Assembly (NCBI GenBank): GCA_015234465.1 | Contig: JADGNA010000019.1 | Span: 26,052-90,051, forward strand | Direction of reading: 5' to 3' | From: Salinibacterium sp. | GTDB taxonomy: Bacteria; Actinomycetota; Actinomycetes; Actinomycetales; Microbacteriaceae | Length of the DNA: 64,000 nucleotides | Shown: positions 8,437 through 16,747 of the stretch, in pieces | Layout: each line of letters opens with the position of its first letter | How positions within the stretch are numbered: the first letter of the stretch is position 1 | Program-made: the position numbers and the translations under genes | Notes under the pieces: model-generated | Told to the model about the DNA's origin: nothing | Seen by the model: the letters and a program-made list of their open reading frames with translations, nothing else | Databases searched by the model: none

Positions 8437-9311
8437 GACTCGCCTCCCGTCGCGATCCGCCGACGAAGGTGGTCGCCGATCGTATTGAACGCGAAGACCG
8501 TGAGGAAGATCATGAGCGATGGCGCGATCACGAGGTAGGGCGCGCGCGTGAGGTTGTCTTTGCCGGAGGCGATCATGGAGCCCCAGCTCGGCGCGGGTGC
8601 CGGCACCCCGACGCCAAGGAAGCTCAGGGAGCCCTCGATCACGATGATGAGCGCAACGACCACGACCGAGTAGGAGATGATCGGCTGGATGCTGTTCGGC
8701 AGGAGCTCGCGGAACAGGATGCGCGCGTGGCCCGCCCCGAGGGACCGGGCGGCCGTGATGTAGTCACGGCCCAGCTGGCTGAGGGCCGCCGCCCGCGTCA
8801 AGCGCACGAAGGGCGGCACGAAGAGGAAGCCGAGCGCGATCACGAGGGTCGGCACGCCCGGTGTCACGACGGTCGCGAGGGCCAGCAGCAGCAGCAGCGG
8901 CGGGAACGACAGCACCGTGTCGGTCAGCACGTTGATGATCCGCTCGACCGCGCCGCGCGTGTAGGCAGCGAGCAAGCCGAGCAGCACACCGACGACAACC
9001 GCGATTGCGGTTGCCCCGACACCGACAGCGAGGGAGATACGGACGCCGTGGATGAGCCGCGAGGCGATATCGCGACCAATCGCGTCGGTGCCGAGAAGCG
9101 GCCCTTCACCAGAGAACGGCGGGATGCTTGGCCCTCCGACGGGCTCGTCGATTGCGGGAATGGGGAGGAGGTCGGCGACAAGCGCCAGCAGCGTGAGTAG
9201 CGCGATCCATGCGACCGCAAGCATGAAGCCCACGCGACGCGTGAGGGTGAAGCGCGGCGGGCGGCTGGTGCGTGCGGGCCTCGTGGCGGGGTCTTCGAGC
9301 GTGACGGTCAT
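8433..9311 (-). CDS. Peptide-type ABC transporter permease (DppC-like)
   Basis: A 292-residue membrane protein. A cytoplasmic N-terminus of about 30 residues is followed by one helix, the extracytoplasmic DppC segment with GTDAIGRDIASRLIHG, and five more helices with the EAA-type loop AARSLGAGHARILFRELLPN. The frame is open far upstream, but the family N-terminus and the ATGA overlap with the DppB-like stop codon fix the start at 9311. It partners the DppB-like permease encoded just upstream. Confidence 0.93.
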   Translation of the reverse strand: MTVTLEDPATRPARTSRPPRFTLTRRVGFMLAVAWIALLTLLALVADLLPIPAIDEPVGGPSIPPFSGEGPLLGTDAIGRDIASRLIHGVRISLAVGVGATAIAVVVGVLLGLLAAYTRGAVERIINVLTDTVLSFPPLLLLLALATVVTPGVPTLVIALGFLFVPPFVRLTRAAALSQLGRDYITAARSLGAGHARILFRELLPNSIQPIISYSVVVVALIIVIEGSLSFLGVGVPAPAPSWGSMIASGKDNLTRAPYLVIAPSLMIFLTVFAFNTIGDHLRRRIATGGES

Positions 9312-10318
9312 ATGCGTCGCATCCTGGGGTCGAGAAGGGCGTAGGTCGCATCGACGACCGCGTTGATGAGCACGTAGGTCACGGCGACGAGCACGACGAT
9401 GCCCTGGATCATGGGGATGTCCTTCGCCGGGATCGACTGCAGCGCGAGGCTGCCGAGCCCCGGAAGGGCGAAGAGGCTCTCCACGACGACCGAACCGGCG
9501 AGGAGTCGCCCGAACGCAACCGCGGCGACCGTGATGAGCGAGAACGACGACGGACGCAGCACATGCCTGCGCAGGATGTAGCCGCGTGGCATGCCGCGAA
9601 CGGTGGCCGTCTGCACGAAGTCCTCGCGCAGGGTCGAGATGACGTCGCTCCGGAGGAGGCGATAGAAGGCGGGGAACTCCCCCAGAGCGAGGGCGAGCAC
9701 GGGCACGAAGACGAAATGGAGGTTCTCGGCGAGACCCGAACTGAGCGGCGCCCAGCCAGCGACAGGGAACCAGCGGGTCGCCACCCCCAGTACATAGACA
9801 AGTAGCACGCCGATGACGAAGACGGGCACCGACATAAACCCCGATGCGAGCCCCGAGACGATGCGGTCGAACATCGAGTTCTCGCGTGAGGCCGCATAGA
9901 CGGCAGCGGGAATCGCGATCGCGAGCGAGAGCAGCAGGGCGAGCACCGTGAGTTCGAGCGTCACGGGCAGGCGCTGCAGCAGCACCTCGACGACGGGCTG
10001 GTTCGACTGGATCGAGACCCCGAGGTCGCCCGTGATCGCGTTGCCGAGCCACTGCAGGTATCGCAGCAGCAGCGGCTGGTCATACCCGTACTCGGCATTG
10101 AGCGCCGCGATGGCCTCGTCGCTGGCTGTCGGCCCAAGGATGATGGATGCCGGCGAGCCAGGCATGAGGTCGGTCAGCGCCGTGCCCGCGAGGGTCACGA
10201 GCACGAGCACGGCCACGAGGTGCAGCGCACGGCCGCCGATCGAGCGGAGCCGGTGGAGCGTGTGGGAGCGGGGCCGGATGTTGGACACCCGGGCCCGCTC
10301 CCGCTGGAGCACAGTCAC
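9308..10318 (-). CDS. Peptide-type ABC transporter permease (DppB-like)
   Basis: A 336-residue permease with the DppB landmarks: the MPGSPASIILGPTAS segment after the first helix, the extracytoplasmic YGYDQPLLLRYLQWLGN, and the loop TATVRGMPRGYILRRHVLRP that contacts the ATPase. The GTG start used here lies one base beyond the TAG stop of the binding-protein gene. No strong ribosome site is visible, so translation probably depends on ribosomes finishing the upstream gene. A second GTG 11 codons inside (VSNIRPRS) is a possible alternative start. Confidence 0.9.
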   Translation of the reverse strand: MTVLQRERARVSNIRPRSHTLHRLRSIGGRALHLVAVLVLVTLAGTALTDLMPGSPASIILGPTASDEAIAALNAEYGYDQPLLLRYLQWLGNAITGDLGVSIQSNQPVVEVLLQRLPVTLELTVLALLLSLAIAIPAAVYAASRENSMFDRIVSGLASGFMSVPVFVIGVLLVYVLGVATRWFPVAGWAPLSSGLAENLHFVFVPVLALALGEFPAFYRLLRSDVISTLREDFVQTATVRGMPRGYILRRHVLRPSSFSLITVAAVAFGRLLAGSVVVESLFALPGLGSLALQSIPAKDIPMIQGIVVLVAVTYVLINAVVDATYALLDPRMRRI

Positions 10319-10319
10319 G

Positions 10320-11888
10320 CTACGGCGCCGCCAACCACAGCCGGTCGTACAACAGCGAGCCGTCGCCGTGGAGCGTCAGCCCGTTGAGCGCTGTCGCGTG
10401 CACCGTGTACGCCTCCTGGTTGCGCACGAGCAGCACGGGTACCTCGTCGACGATGATCTGCTCGACCGTCGCATAGGCATCTCCACGCTCCCCCTCGTCG
10501 GTCGAGTTGCGTGCGGACTCGAGCGCCGCGTCGACCTCGGGGTTCGAGTAGCCCATGTAGTTGGTCTGGCCGCCCGTCTGCAGGAGCTTGGCGAAGTTGG
10601 GCTCCGGGTCACCCACGGGAACGATCTGTGCCGACAGTTGGTAGTCCCGGTTGCGGAAGACACGCTCGTCCAGCGTCGCGTTGTCGACGGTGTCGATCGT
10701 GACGGAGACGTTGTCGAACTGCGAGAGCCGGCTCTGCAGGTACTCCGCCGTCCTCGTGAAGAAGCCGCTCGCGGGCATCGTGATCGCGAAGGAGACCGCC
10801 TTGCCGTCGGCGGCGAGCTCGTCGAAGAGCTCCTGCGCGGCGTCCTTGTCGGGCTGCACGAACATGCTCTCTGAGGGGAAGAAGGCCGAGTCGGGCGCGT
10901 AGAAGCTCTCAGGAGCCGACGACCCGGGATCAACGACCGCCGTGAGGTCGTTGATGTCGAGCGCGAGCTGCACGGCCTTGCGTGCACGGACATCGTCGAA
11001 GGGCGCGTTCTCGACGTTGAACATGAGGAGGGGCCCGCCGCCGGTCGGGGCGCTCGTCACCTCAAGTCCGCTTCCCGTTGCCGACTCCTTGAAAGAGAGT
11101 TCGGAGCCGGGCACAGCGGCATGCGCCTGTCCCGTTGACACCGTGTTGATGCGCTGCGTCGGGTCTTTGATGGGCGTGAAGGTGATGGAGTCGAGGTATG
11201 GCTCGCCCTCCTTGAAGTAGTCCTCGTTGCGCACCAGCGTCATGTGGTCGTCGCGCACCCACTCCTCAAGCACGAATGGCCCGGCACCCACGGGATTGTT
11301 GGCGAAGTCGGCGTCGTTCTCGATCGCCGTGGGTGAGGCGATGTGCGTGAGGCTCGTCGCGAGCACCCGATCGAACTGCAGGTTCGGCTCGGGCAGTGCG
11401 ATCGTCAGGCTCGTGTCGTCGGCGACAGTGAAGCTCGCTCCCTCGAGCAGGCCGGCGAGAGGAGAGCCCGTCGCGGGATCCTGGATGCGCTCGTAGTTGA
11501 AGACGACCGCCTCCGCGTCGAGCGGCGTGCCATCCGTGAAGGTGATTCCCTCGTTCAGGGTGAGGGTCCACTCCGTGCCATCGTCGTTCGGTTCGAGCGA
11601 CTCGCCGAGCTGCGGAGTCACCTCGCCCGTCTTTGCGTCGGACCAGAACAGCACGTCGTAGATCGCCGACATGCGGTTGGCGTCACCCGACGGCGTCAGG
11701 TTGAACAGGAAGGCGGGATCGAGGCCGCGCACGGCCTCGATGCCCAGGATGATGGTCGCGTCGCCGCCCGCAACGGGCTCGCCGTCGGGCGATGCGCTCG
11801 GACTGGACGATTCGGGGGCGCAGGCGCTAAGACCCGCGATCATTGCGGCCGCAAGCGCTGCTGCGGCGATTCTTCTCGAGGTGCGCAC
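10320..11888 (-). CDS. Peptide-type ABC transporter substrate-binding lipoprotein (SBP_bac_5 family)
   Basis: A 522-residue binding protein, first gene of the seven-gene operon that runs to 4000. The GTG start at 11888 follows AGGA by 5 bases and gives a clean lipoprotein signal, basic residues then AAAMIAGLSAC with the lipid-modified cysteine near residue 22. The longer frame starting at 12098 would precede the promoter and was rejected. Family features include GESLEPNDDGTEWTLTLNEG and GAGPFVLEEWVRDDHMTLVRN, which are standard in DppA/OppA-type proteins. Such proteins bind peptides, opines, nickel chelates or sugars. The ligand is unknown here, but the operon partners (PrpD-like, CapA-like) suggest an unusual carboxylated or amide substrate. 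Confidence 0.92.
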   Translation of the reverse strand: MRTSRRIAAAALAAAMIAGLSACAPESSSPSASPDGEPVAGGDATIILGIEAVRGLDPAFLFNLTPSGDANRMSAIYDVLFWSDAKTGEVTPQLGESLEPNDDGTEWTLTLNEGITFTDGTPLDAEAVVFNYERIQDPATGSPLAGLLEGASFTVADDTSLTIALPEPNLQFDRVLATSLTHIASPTAIENDADFANNPVGAGPFVLEEWVRDDHMTLVRNEDYFKEGEPYLDSITFTPIKDPTQRINTVSTGQAHAAVPGSELSFKESATGSGLEVTSAPTGGGPLLMFNVENAPFDDVRARKAVQLALDINDLTAVVDPGSSAPESFYAPDSAFFPSESMFVQPDKDAAQELFDELAADGKAVSFAITMPASGFFTRTAEYLQSRLSQFDNVSVTIDTVDNATLDERVFRNRDYQLSAQIVPVGDPEPNFAKLLQTGGQTNYMGYSNPEVDAALESARNSTDEGERGDAYATVEQIIVDEVPVLLVRNQEAYTVHATALNGLTLHGDGSLLYDRLWLAAP

Positions 11889-11957
11889 GTGAGTCCTATC
11901 TCCGTTGATGGGCCCAGCGCTCAAAGGCGAGCGAGCGCGGGCGTGCTGTCGCCCAAT

Positions 11958-11986
11958 AGTATCCAGCGATTGTTTACGATCGTCAA
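11958..11986 (-). promoter_or_regulatory. Promoter of the dpp-like/PrpD/CapA operon
   Basis: On the - strand a -35 box TTGACG (11986-11981) and a -10 box GATACT (11963-11958) are 17 bases apart. The predicted start of transcription is about 60 bases before the binding-protein GTG. The -35 box lies inside a near-perfect palindrome, so a bound regulator would compete with RNA polymerase. Confidence 0.6.
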
Positions 11987-11987
11987 C
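11972..11987. promoter_or_regulatory. Near-perfect 16-base palindrome, candidate operator
   Basis: GTTTACGATCGTCAAC is its own reverse complement except at one symmetric pair of positions. It lies in an AT-richer patch between the divergent binding-protein and P450b genes and covers the -35 box of the - strand operon. The regulator is not identified. PaaX, encoded at 14283-13351 and convergent with P450b, is the closest candidate. Confidence 0.55.
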
Positions 11988-12082
11988 GTATTTGTCGCAT
12001 ATTTCTTCGCAGCACCTCGGCATTGCCTCAAAGCTGTGCTTCACACAGGCAGAGGGGCACATCCATTCATGCGACACGACGA

Positions 12083-12111
12083 TTGCCGCTCGGGGCATGC
12101 AATAGTAGAAT
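12083..12111 (+). promoter_or_regulatory. Promoter of P450b
   Basis: TTGCCG at 12083-12088 and TAGAAT at 12106-12111 are separated by exactly 17 bases. This is a good match to the main actinobacterial sigma-factor consensus. Transcription would begin near 12118, leaving a 25-base leader that contains the ribosome site AAGGAG at 12133. An inverted repeat CTGTG-N5-CACAG at 12034-12048 lies 35 bases upstream of the -35 box and could be a regulator site. Confidence 0.6.
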
Positions 12112-12142
12112 GATGGATACCGGCATGACGCGAAGGAGCACC

Positions 12143-13354
12143 ATGACCATCACGCCCGCTCGAGACCTCGAGCAGCCTGTTCCGGACGACTTCGACGCTG
12201 GCGCGCCCGAGACCTTCGACAGTCCCCACGCGATGTATCGACAGCTCCGGGACGAGCATCCAGTCGCCCGCTCGAATGCCTACGGTGGCTTCTGGGCCCT
12301 CACGCGCTTCGCTGACGTTGAGGCGGCGGCAAAGGATTCCGACCTCTACATCTCATCCGTGCGCGCGGTCGTGCCGAGCGATCCCCGAGGCATTCGCCGC
12401 CCGCCCCTCAACTTCGACGCACCGGCGCACTCCCCCTTTCGCCGTGCGCTCGACCGCACCCTGCACCACTCCCGCCTCGAACGGATCGAGGCCAAGTTGC
12501 AGGAACACGCTGCCCGCGAGATCACGCCGTTCATCGAGGCCGGCACGAGCGACATCTGCCAGGGCTTCGGCACGATCTACCCGGCCTTCACCGCAGCAGA
12601 GTGGCTCAATCTCGACCATGACGACGTCTACCGACTTGCATCGACGGCATCCGAGTGGGTGGATGCCTGGCGGCGACAGGACGGAGACTTCGTCACCGAA
12701 CGCAGCAACGAGATGTACGACATGGCCCGCGCCCTCGTCGCCGATCGCAAGGCGAACCCACGGCCCGTCGAGACCGATCCCGCCAGCTCGCTGCTCTCTG
12801 AGGAATACGAGGGTGCCCCACTCAGCGAGGAGCTCGTGGTCGGCGCCCTGCGCCAGTCCCTCGTCGTCGGCATGGTGGCTCCGCCCATTCTTCTCGGCGG
12901 CATCTGCGTGCACCTGGCACGCGACCCCGAACTCCAGCAGCAGCTCCGCGAGAACCCCCAGCTGCTCCCCGCCGCGGTCGAAGAGTTCGTGCGTCTCTAC
13001 ACCCCCTACCGCGGCTTCGCGCGCACAGTGGCCGAACCGGTCACTCTCCATGGCCGCACGATCAATCCCGACGAACCTGTGACGCTCGTCTACGCATCCG
13101 CGAATCGCGACGAGCGAGTGTTCGAACGCCCCGACGAGTTCATCCTCGACCGGCCCAACATCATGAAGCACCTGGGATTTGGGCGCGGACGCCACCGCTG
13201 CGTCGGCATGTCCCTTGCGAGGCTCAGCCTGCGCATCGCACTCGAGGAACTCCTCCGACGCACGAGCAGCATCGAGCTCGCGGGCGAAATCGAGACGACA
13301 CGGATGCCGGAGGTCGGCGCACAGGGCGTGCCCCTGCGCGTGACTGCCGCCTAG
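12143..13354 (+). CDS. Cytochrome P450 (P450b), paralogue of P450a
   Basis: A 403-residue P450 with heme loop FGRGRHRCVG (Cys353) and K-helix motif E281-F-V-R284, at the same residue numbers as P450a. The I helix reads VVGMVAPPIL (241-250), again without the acid-alcohol pair. Shared segments include VHLARDPELQ and AAVEEF. The start at 12143 is chosen for AAGGAG 5 bases upstream; in-frame ATGs further upstream precede or overlap the promoter. The stop codon TAG overlaps the stop of the convergent PaaX gene inside the palindrome CTAG. No redox partner gene lies in the neighbourhood. It is transcribed away from the peptide-type ABC operon from a shared intergenic region of 254 bases. Confidence 0.95.
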   Translation: MTITPARDLEQPVPDDFDAGAPETFDSPHAMYRQLRDEHPVARSNAYGGFWALTRFADVEAAAKDSDLYISSVRAVVPSDPRGIRRPPLNFDAPAHSPFRRALDRTLHHSRLERIEAKLQEHAAREITPFIEAGTSDICQGFGTIYPAFTAAEWLNLDHDDVYRLASTASEWVDAWRRQDGDFVTERSNEMYDMARALVADRKANPRPVETDPASSLLSEEYEGAPLSEELVVGALRQSLVVGMVAPPILLGGICVHLARDPELQQQLRENPQLLPAAVEEFVRLYTPYRGFARTVAEPVTLHGRTINPDEPVTLVYASANRDERVFERPDEFILDRPNIMKHLGFGRGRHRCVGMSLARLSLRIALEELLRRTSSIELAGEIETTRMPEVGAQGVPLRVTAA

Positions 13355-14283
13355 GCGTCGCGCGAGGTGTGGTGCGAGGCCAGCTGGGCGAGGTCGCGGT
13401 CGACATTGCCGATGATCTGCCGGAAGCGGCCCTCAGCCGTCGTGCCCAGCTCATCGTAGATGCGGTAGGCGACCTCTCGGGCGCGACGACGCGGCCAGTC
13501 CTCCGGCAGGAGCTCGGCGGGCAGGCTGGGGTCGACCTGTCGGAACTGCAGCCACTCGCTCATGACCTCGGTGCGCAGCACGAGCGCCTCGCTGGGGGCG
13601 ATCCGGCCCGCGACGACGGCCTCGATCATGGGCTCGTGCCTTGCGATGAAGTCGCGGTAGTCCGCCTCGAGTTCGCGCAGGTCGAAGACATCGACGAACG
13701 AGAGATCGCGGCCGGGTCGCGGCAGGATCTCGCCCCGCATGACACTCGCATCCGCGACATCAAGTTGTTCCAGGAGCGCGAGCGCCTGCTCGGTCCTGTG
13801 ATGTGGGGAGACCCAGATCGCATCGTTGAGCAGCCCGAACTTGAGGTCACGCAGGCCGTTGCGCAACAACCTGCGCACGTCCCTGGCCTTCTCGGGGATC
13901 GAGAATGACACGATGGTCCACTGCCCGTCCCAATCGGTGAACTCGAGGCCGAAGCGCAGCACGCGGCTGCGCCTCGCCGCGGTCGACTCCGTCATCTGCT
14001 CCGGGATGCCGTAATACGTGGTGCGTCCAGACTTCGACTGCTCGAGCATCCGGCGGTTCGTCAAGCGACGCATGGCCTGACGCGCGCTGCTCTCGGTGAC
14101 GTCGAACTCGGCGAGGAGATCGACGAGTGCAGAGGACGGGATCTTCTCGCGCCGGCCAAACCAGTAGTCGCCGAGCAGCGTGACAATGAGGTACTGCGGC
14201 TCGCGGCCCGTCGTGGAACGGGGCAGGTGGGGCCCGCTTGGGAGGAAGTCCATCCTCGATTCGCCCCTCGTCGGCGTGGTCAT
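13351..14283 (-). CDS. PaaX-family transcriptional regulator
   Basis: A 310-residue regulator. The N-terminal winged helix covers roughly residues 28-95, with YLIVTLLGDYWFG and a recognition region SSARQAMRRLTNRRMLEQ. The middle has the PaaX signature LRFGLEFTDWDGQWTIVSF followed by the basic RRLLRNGLRDLKFGLL. Family members repress catabolic genes and are usually released by acyl-CoA intermediates such as phenylacetyl-CoA. This fits its place at the end of an operon with a CoA-transferase and dehydratase-like subunits. Its ATG overlaps the stop of the upstream dehydratase-like gene (ATGA). The effector is unknown, and no phenylacetate genes are present. Confidence 0.9.
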   Translation of the reverse strand: MTTPTRGESRMDFLPSGPHLPRSTTGREPQYLIVTLLGDYWFGRREKIPSSALVDLLAEFDVTESSARQAMRRLTNRRMLEQSKSGRTTYYGIPEQMTESTAARRSRVLRFGLEFTDWDGQWTIVSFSIPEKARDVRRLLRNGLRDLKFGLLNDAIWVSPHHRTEQALALLEQLDVADASVMRGEILPRPGRDLSFVDVFDLRELEADYRDFIARHEPMIEAVVAGRIAPSEALVLRTEVMSEWLQFRQVDPSLPAELLPEDWPRRRAREVAYRIYDELGTTAEGRFRQIIGNVDRDLAQLASHHTSRDA

Positions 14284-15557
14284 GACTGCTCCACGTTATC
14301 CGAGGACAGCACCGATTTCGTGAGCCACGTCGCAACGCGACCCCTGAACTCGTCGACATCATAGGAACTGTCGTCAGCATTGTCGGCATGCACCTCGATC
14401 ACGGGGATGCCCGCCGCCTCGAGGGCGCGGGTGGTCGCCCAGTTGCCGCGCGGGTCATCCGACACAAGATGCACGACGCCGTCGACGCCGTGTTGGCGCG
14501 CCTGGTGCACGTACCACTCGGCTGACATGGGCGGCACGTAGAGGTGCTCGTGGAAGCCGACGAAGCGGGCAGCAAGGGCACGGAGTGGGTCGTCTCCGTA
14601 GCGAAGATAGCCGTCGGCCGCGATCGCGAGGTACATCGACCACACGAACACCGCACCGTACTCCTGCTCGAAGTGCCGGTAGAAGCCGAGGTCGAACCAG
14701 AGCCCGCGGCCCACCCACATGAGCCTCGCACGCTCGGGGTTCGCGAGTGCGCTGCCGCTCTCTACCCGCGCCTCCACCTCCCGGTAGAGCTGTTCGGCGG
14801 CGTCCCGCCCCCACTCCGTGCCCCGGTGCCACTGCGGCACCATGACTGAAGAGATGCTGTCGTTGACGCTGACGGGGCACGGCACGGCGATCGCGAGGAG
14901 GTCACGCGTGCGGCGATTCCACTCCGCCTGCTCGTTGCCGAGTGCCATGATCTCCGCGAGCCGTGTCGAGTCGAACTTCGAGCCGGTCTCCTCCTCAAGG
15001 AACGCGATGAGCTCGCGGAGCTCATCGACCATGAGGTCAATGCGATGCGAGCCGGTCAGTCGCTCCCAGTCGTGCGGGAGGGCATCCCACCATTCGCCGT
15101 CCATCTCCGGCTCCGCCGAGTTCTCGAGGGGAAAGAACGTGATGCCCTCCTGCTCCCCCCACACATCGAACACCTTGCGGGTGACGTCACCCGTGATGTC
15201 GCCCAGCACGAGGAACGGTCGAGGAAGGCCACCCCAAGGCGCCGTTGCGGGGTCGCTGTCGAAGACTGAACCGAGGCCGATCGCGTTGTACTGCTCGGAG
15301 TCACGCGGCAGCCCGCGCTCAGCGACAAGGTCGAGGTAGCGCTGGGCGCCAGACCTCGAGGCGGCGATGGATGACCACCACTGGTTGACGACGTAGGGGA
15401 TGTCGAAGGCGCGCAGGATCTCATGGGGGGTGTCGGCGTTCACGAGCGCGAAGCGGCCCCCATTGGCCACGTGTTCCTGCAGTCCGCGGAACCACTCGCG
15501 CTGGTAGGCGACCGCATCCCCCGCCGCGGTCAGGCGGTCACCGCGGTGTCGGCTCAT
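14280..15557 (-). CDS. 2-hydroxyacyl-CoA dehydratase (HGD-D/BcrC-like) subunit, cluster ligands missing
   Basis: A 425-residue protein that reads as an HgdA/HgdB/BcrB-C-fold subunit. It shows the N-terminal NGGRFALVNADTPHEILRAF region, the TDLLAIA-like helical linker, and a C-terminal Rossmann part with MWVGRGLWFDLGFYRHFEQ followed by DGVVHLVSDDPRGNW. Classical members carry conserved cysteines that hold a [4Fe-4S] cluster. Here Cys227 is the only cysteine, and the usual cysteine places hold Ser, Tyr or Asp (LPRDSEQYNAIG; SDDPRGNW). The ATG overlaps the stop of the partner subunit (ATGA), which supports a heterodimer. No activator ATPase (HgdC-type) is in the window. Function could be dehydration by another mechanism, binding of CoA esters, or something new. 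Confidence 0.75.
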   Translation of the reverse strand: MSRHRGDRLTAAGDAVAYQREWFRGLQEHVANGGRFALVNADTPHEILRAFDIPYVVNQWWSSIAASRSGAQRYLDLVAERGLPRDSEQYNAIGLGSVFDSDPATAPWGGLPRPFLVLGDITGDVTRKVFDVWGEQEGITFFPLENSAEPEMDGEWWDALPHDWERLTGSHRIDLMVDELRELIAFLEEETGSKFDSTRLAEIMALGNEQAEWNRRTRDLLAIAVPCPVSVNDSISSVMVPQWHRGTEWGRDAAEQLYREVEARVESGSALANPERARLMWVGRGLWFDLGFYRHFEQEYGAVFVWSMYLAIAADGYLRYGDDPLRALAARFVGFHEHLYVPPMSAEWYVHQARQHGVDGVVHLVSDDPRGNWATTRALEAAGIPVIEVHADNADDSSYDVDEFRGRVATWLTKSVLSSDNVEQS

Positions 15558-16747
15558 CGGTTGACTCCCGTCTGCTCTGGTGCTCGAAGGGCCACGTCGA
15601 GCTCCTCGGCGTCGATCGCGCCGTAGGGCTGTCGCACGACGACGGCCGAGGGTACGGATGCCGCGGCCCGCTGTGCGGCGAAGTCCCACAGCGGCGCCTC
15701 GTCCATGACCCGCACGTAGCTCAGCAGGAGTTCAGCGCCGGTGCGTCGGATTCCCTCCGCCGTGTGTTCCGCCCTCGCGGCGATGGACCCGCGTTGCGCG
15801 GTGGGCCCGCTGTACTGGTACCGGTCGGCGATCGCGTCGAGGAGGCTCTCCAGGTCGCGGGCGGGGGCAACGTCCCGTTCCGCGAGCAACTCTCCGCGGT
15901 CGTGGTTCTCCCCCACGATCGTCGCGCCATGGGCCTCGATCGCCCGGTAGACGTCGGGGCTGTCGTGTGTGCTGCCGGTCACGAAGATGCGCGTACCGGG
16001 GCGCGGCCCAAGCTCGTCACCGCCCGCGACAAGCGACTCGAGGCATCCGGCGTATCGCTCCCCTGCCATCCTGTCGGCCGCGGCGAAGACCGCGAGGGCG
16101 TCCACCCCGCTCAACCTGGGCTCGGGCGAACGACGAAGCTCCATGACGGCCCGCTGCAGTTCGCGTCGCCGATTGTGGGCGATCACGGCGTGCTCCAGCC
16201 CGGCGTCGCTCACCCGGTTGCCGGTCCATCGCTCGAGCACCTCGAGCAATTGCCGCACGCGCACGCGGTTGTAGCGAGCGGTCGATTCGCGCGGCAGGTG
16301 CAGGATGTCGACGAGGTAGACGGGCGGCACCGCGATCTCGGGGGTGACCCGGCGCATCTCCCTCAGCACATAGAAGAGCCGCTGCGATGCGTCGCAGTCG
16401 CTCGAGATCACGATCGCGTCGAGGCGGCCGAAGGCACCGTCGAGGATTCCCTCCATGAGCGAGCGCATGGCGGGATCGAGCCCCTTGCCGAGGTATCGGT
16501 CGGCGCTCTCGGTCAGCCAAGCCGGGTTGCCGCGAAGCCGCAGCGCGACGGCGCCGGCAGCATCGATGATCTCGACCGGCACGTCCTGCCCCACGGTGCC
16601 GACGACGAATGCCTCGGGCCGGTACGAGGCATCGCGACGTGCCGCGCTGCTGATCTCGGCGAGGGCGGATGCTGCAGACGTGGGTGGCAAGGGGACTCCC
16701 TGGTTTGGCGGGGCGATGGGCGGCGGTGCGGAGTTGTTCTCAGCCAT
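15554..16747 (-). CDS. 2-hydroxyacyl-CoA dehydratase (HGD-D/HgdB-like) partner subunit, one cluster cysteine left
   Basis: A 397-residue protein with the HgdB layout: a long ADRYLGKGLDPAMRSLMEGI segment, VISSDCDASQRLF, the helical AHNRRRELQRAVMELRRSP linker, and a second Rossmann part with GTRIFVTGSTHDSPDVYRAI. In classical members cysteines sit in the first, second and last of these landmarks. Here only Cys118 (SDCDAS) remains, the first being LDPAMRS and the last SYVRVMDEAP. The start at 16747 has GGGAGG about 10 bases upstream and overlaps the end of the MFS gene by 8 bases. An in-frame ATG at 16783 is less likely. It probably pairs with the following gene product. The proline-rich first 25 residues are unusual. 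Confidence 0.75.
   Translation of the reverse strand: MAENNSAPPPIAPPNQGVPLPPTSAASALAEISSAARRDASYRPEAFVVGTVGQDVPVEIIDAAGAVALRLRGNPAWLTESADRYLGKGLDPAMRSLMEGILDGAFGRLDAIVISSDCDASQRLFYVLREMRRVTPEIAVPPVYLVDILHLPRESTARYNRVRVRQLLEVLERWTGNRVSDAGLEHAVIAHNRRRELQRAVMELRRSPEPRLSGVDALAVFAAADRMAGERYAGCLESLVAGGDELGPRPGTRIFVTGSTHDSPDVYRAIEAHGATIVGENHDRGELLAERDVAPARDLESLLDAIADRYQYSGPTAQRGSIAARAEHTAEGIRRTGAELLLSYVRVMDEAPLWDFAAQRAAASVPSAVVVRQPYGAIDAEELDVALRAPEQTGVNR

Noticed and set aside
10320..12098. A longer binding-protein start at 12098
   Set aside because: It would lie upstream of the predicted promoter and would bury the lipoprotein signal 70 residues inside the protein.
13351..14283. PaaX as evidence for a phenylacetate pathway
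   Set aside because: None of paaA-K, the phenylacetate-CoA ligase or the ring-opening genes are present; the PaaX family also controls other pathways.
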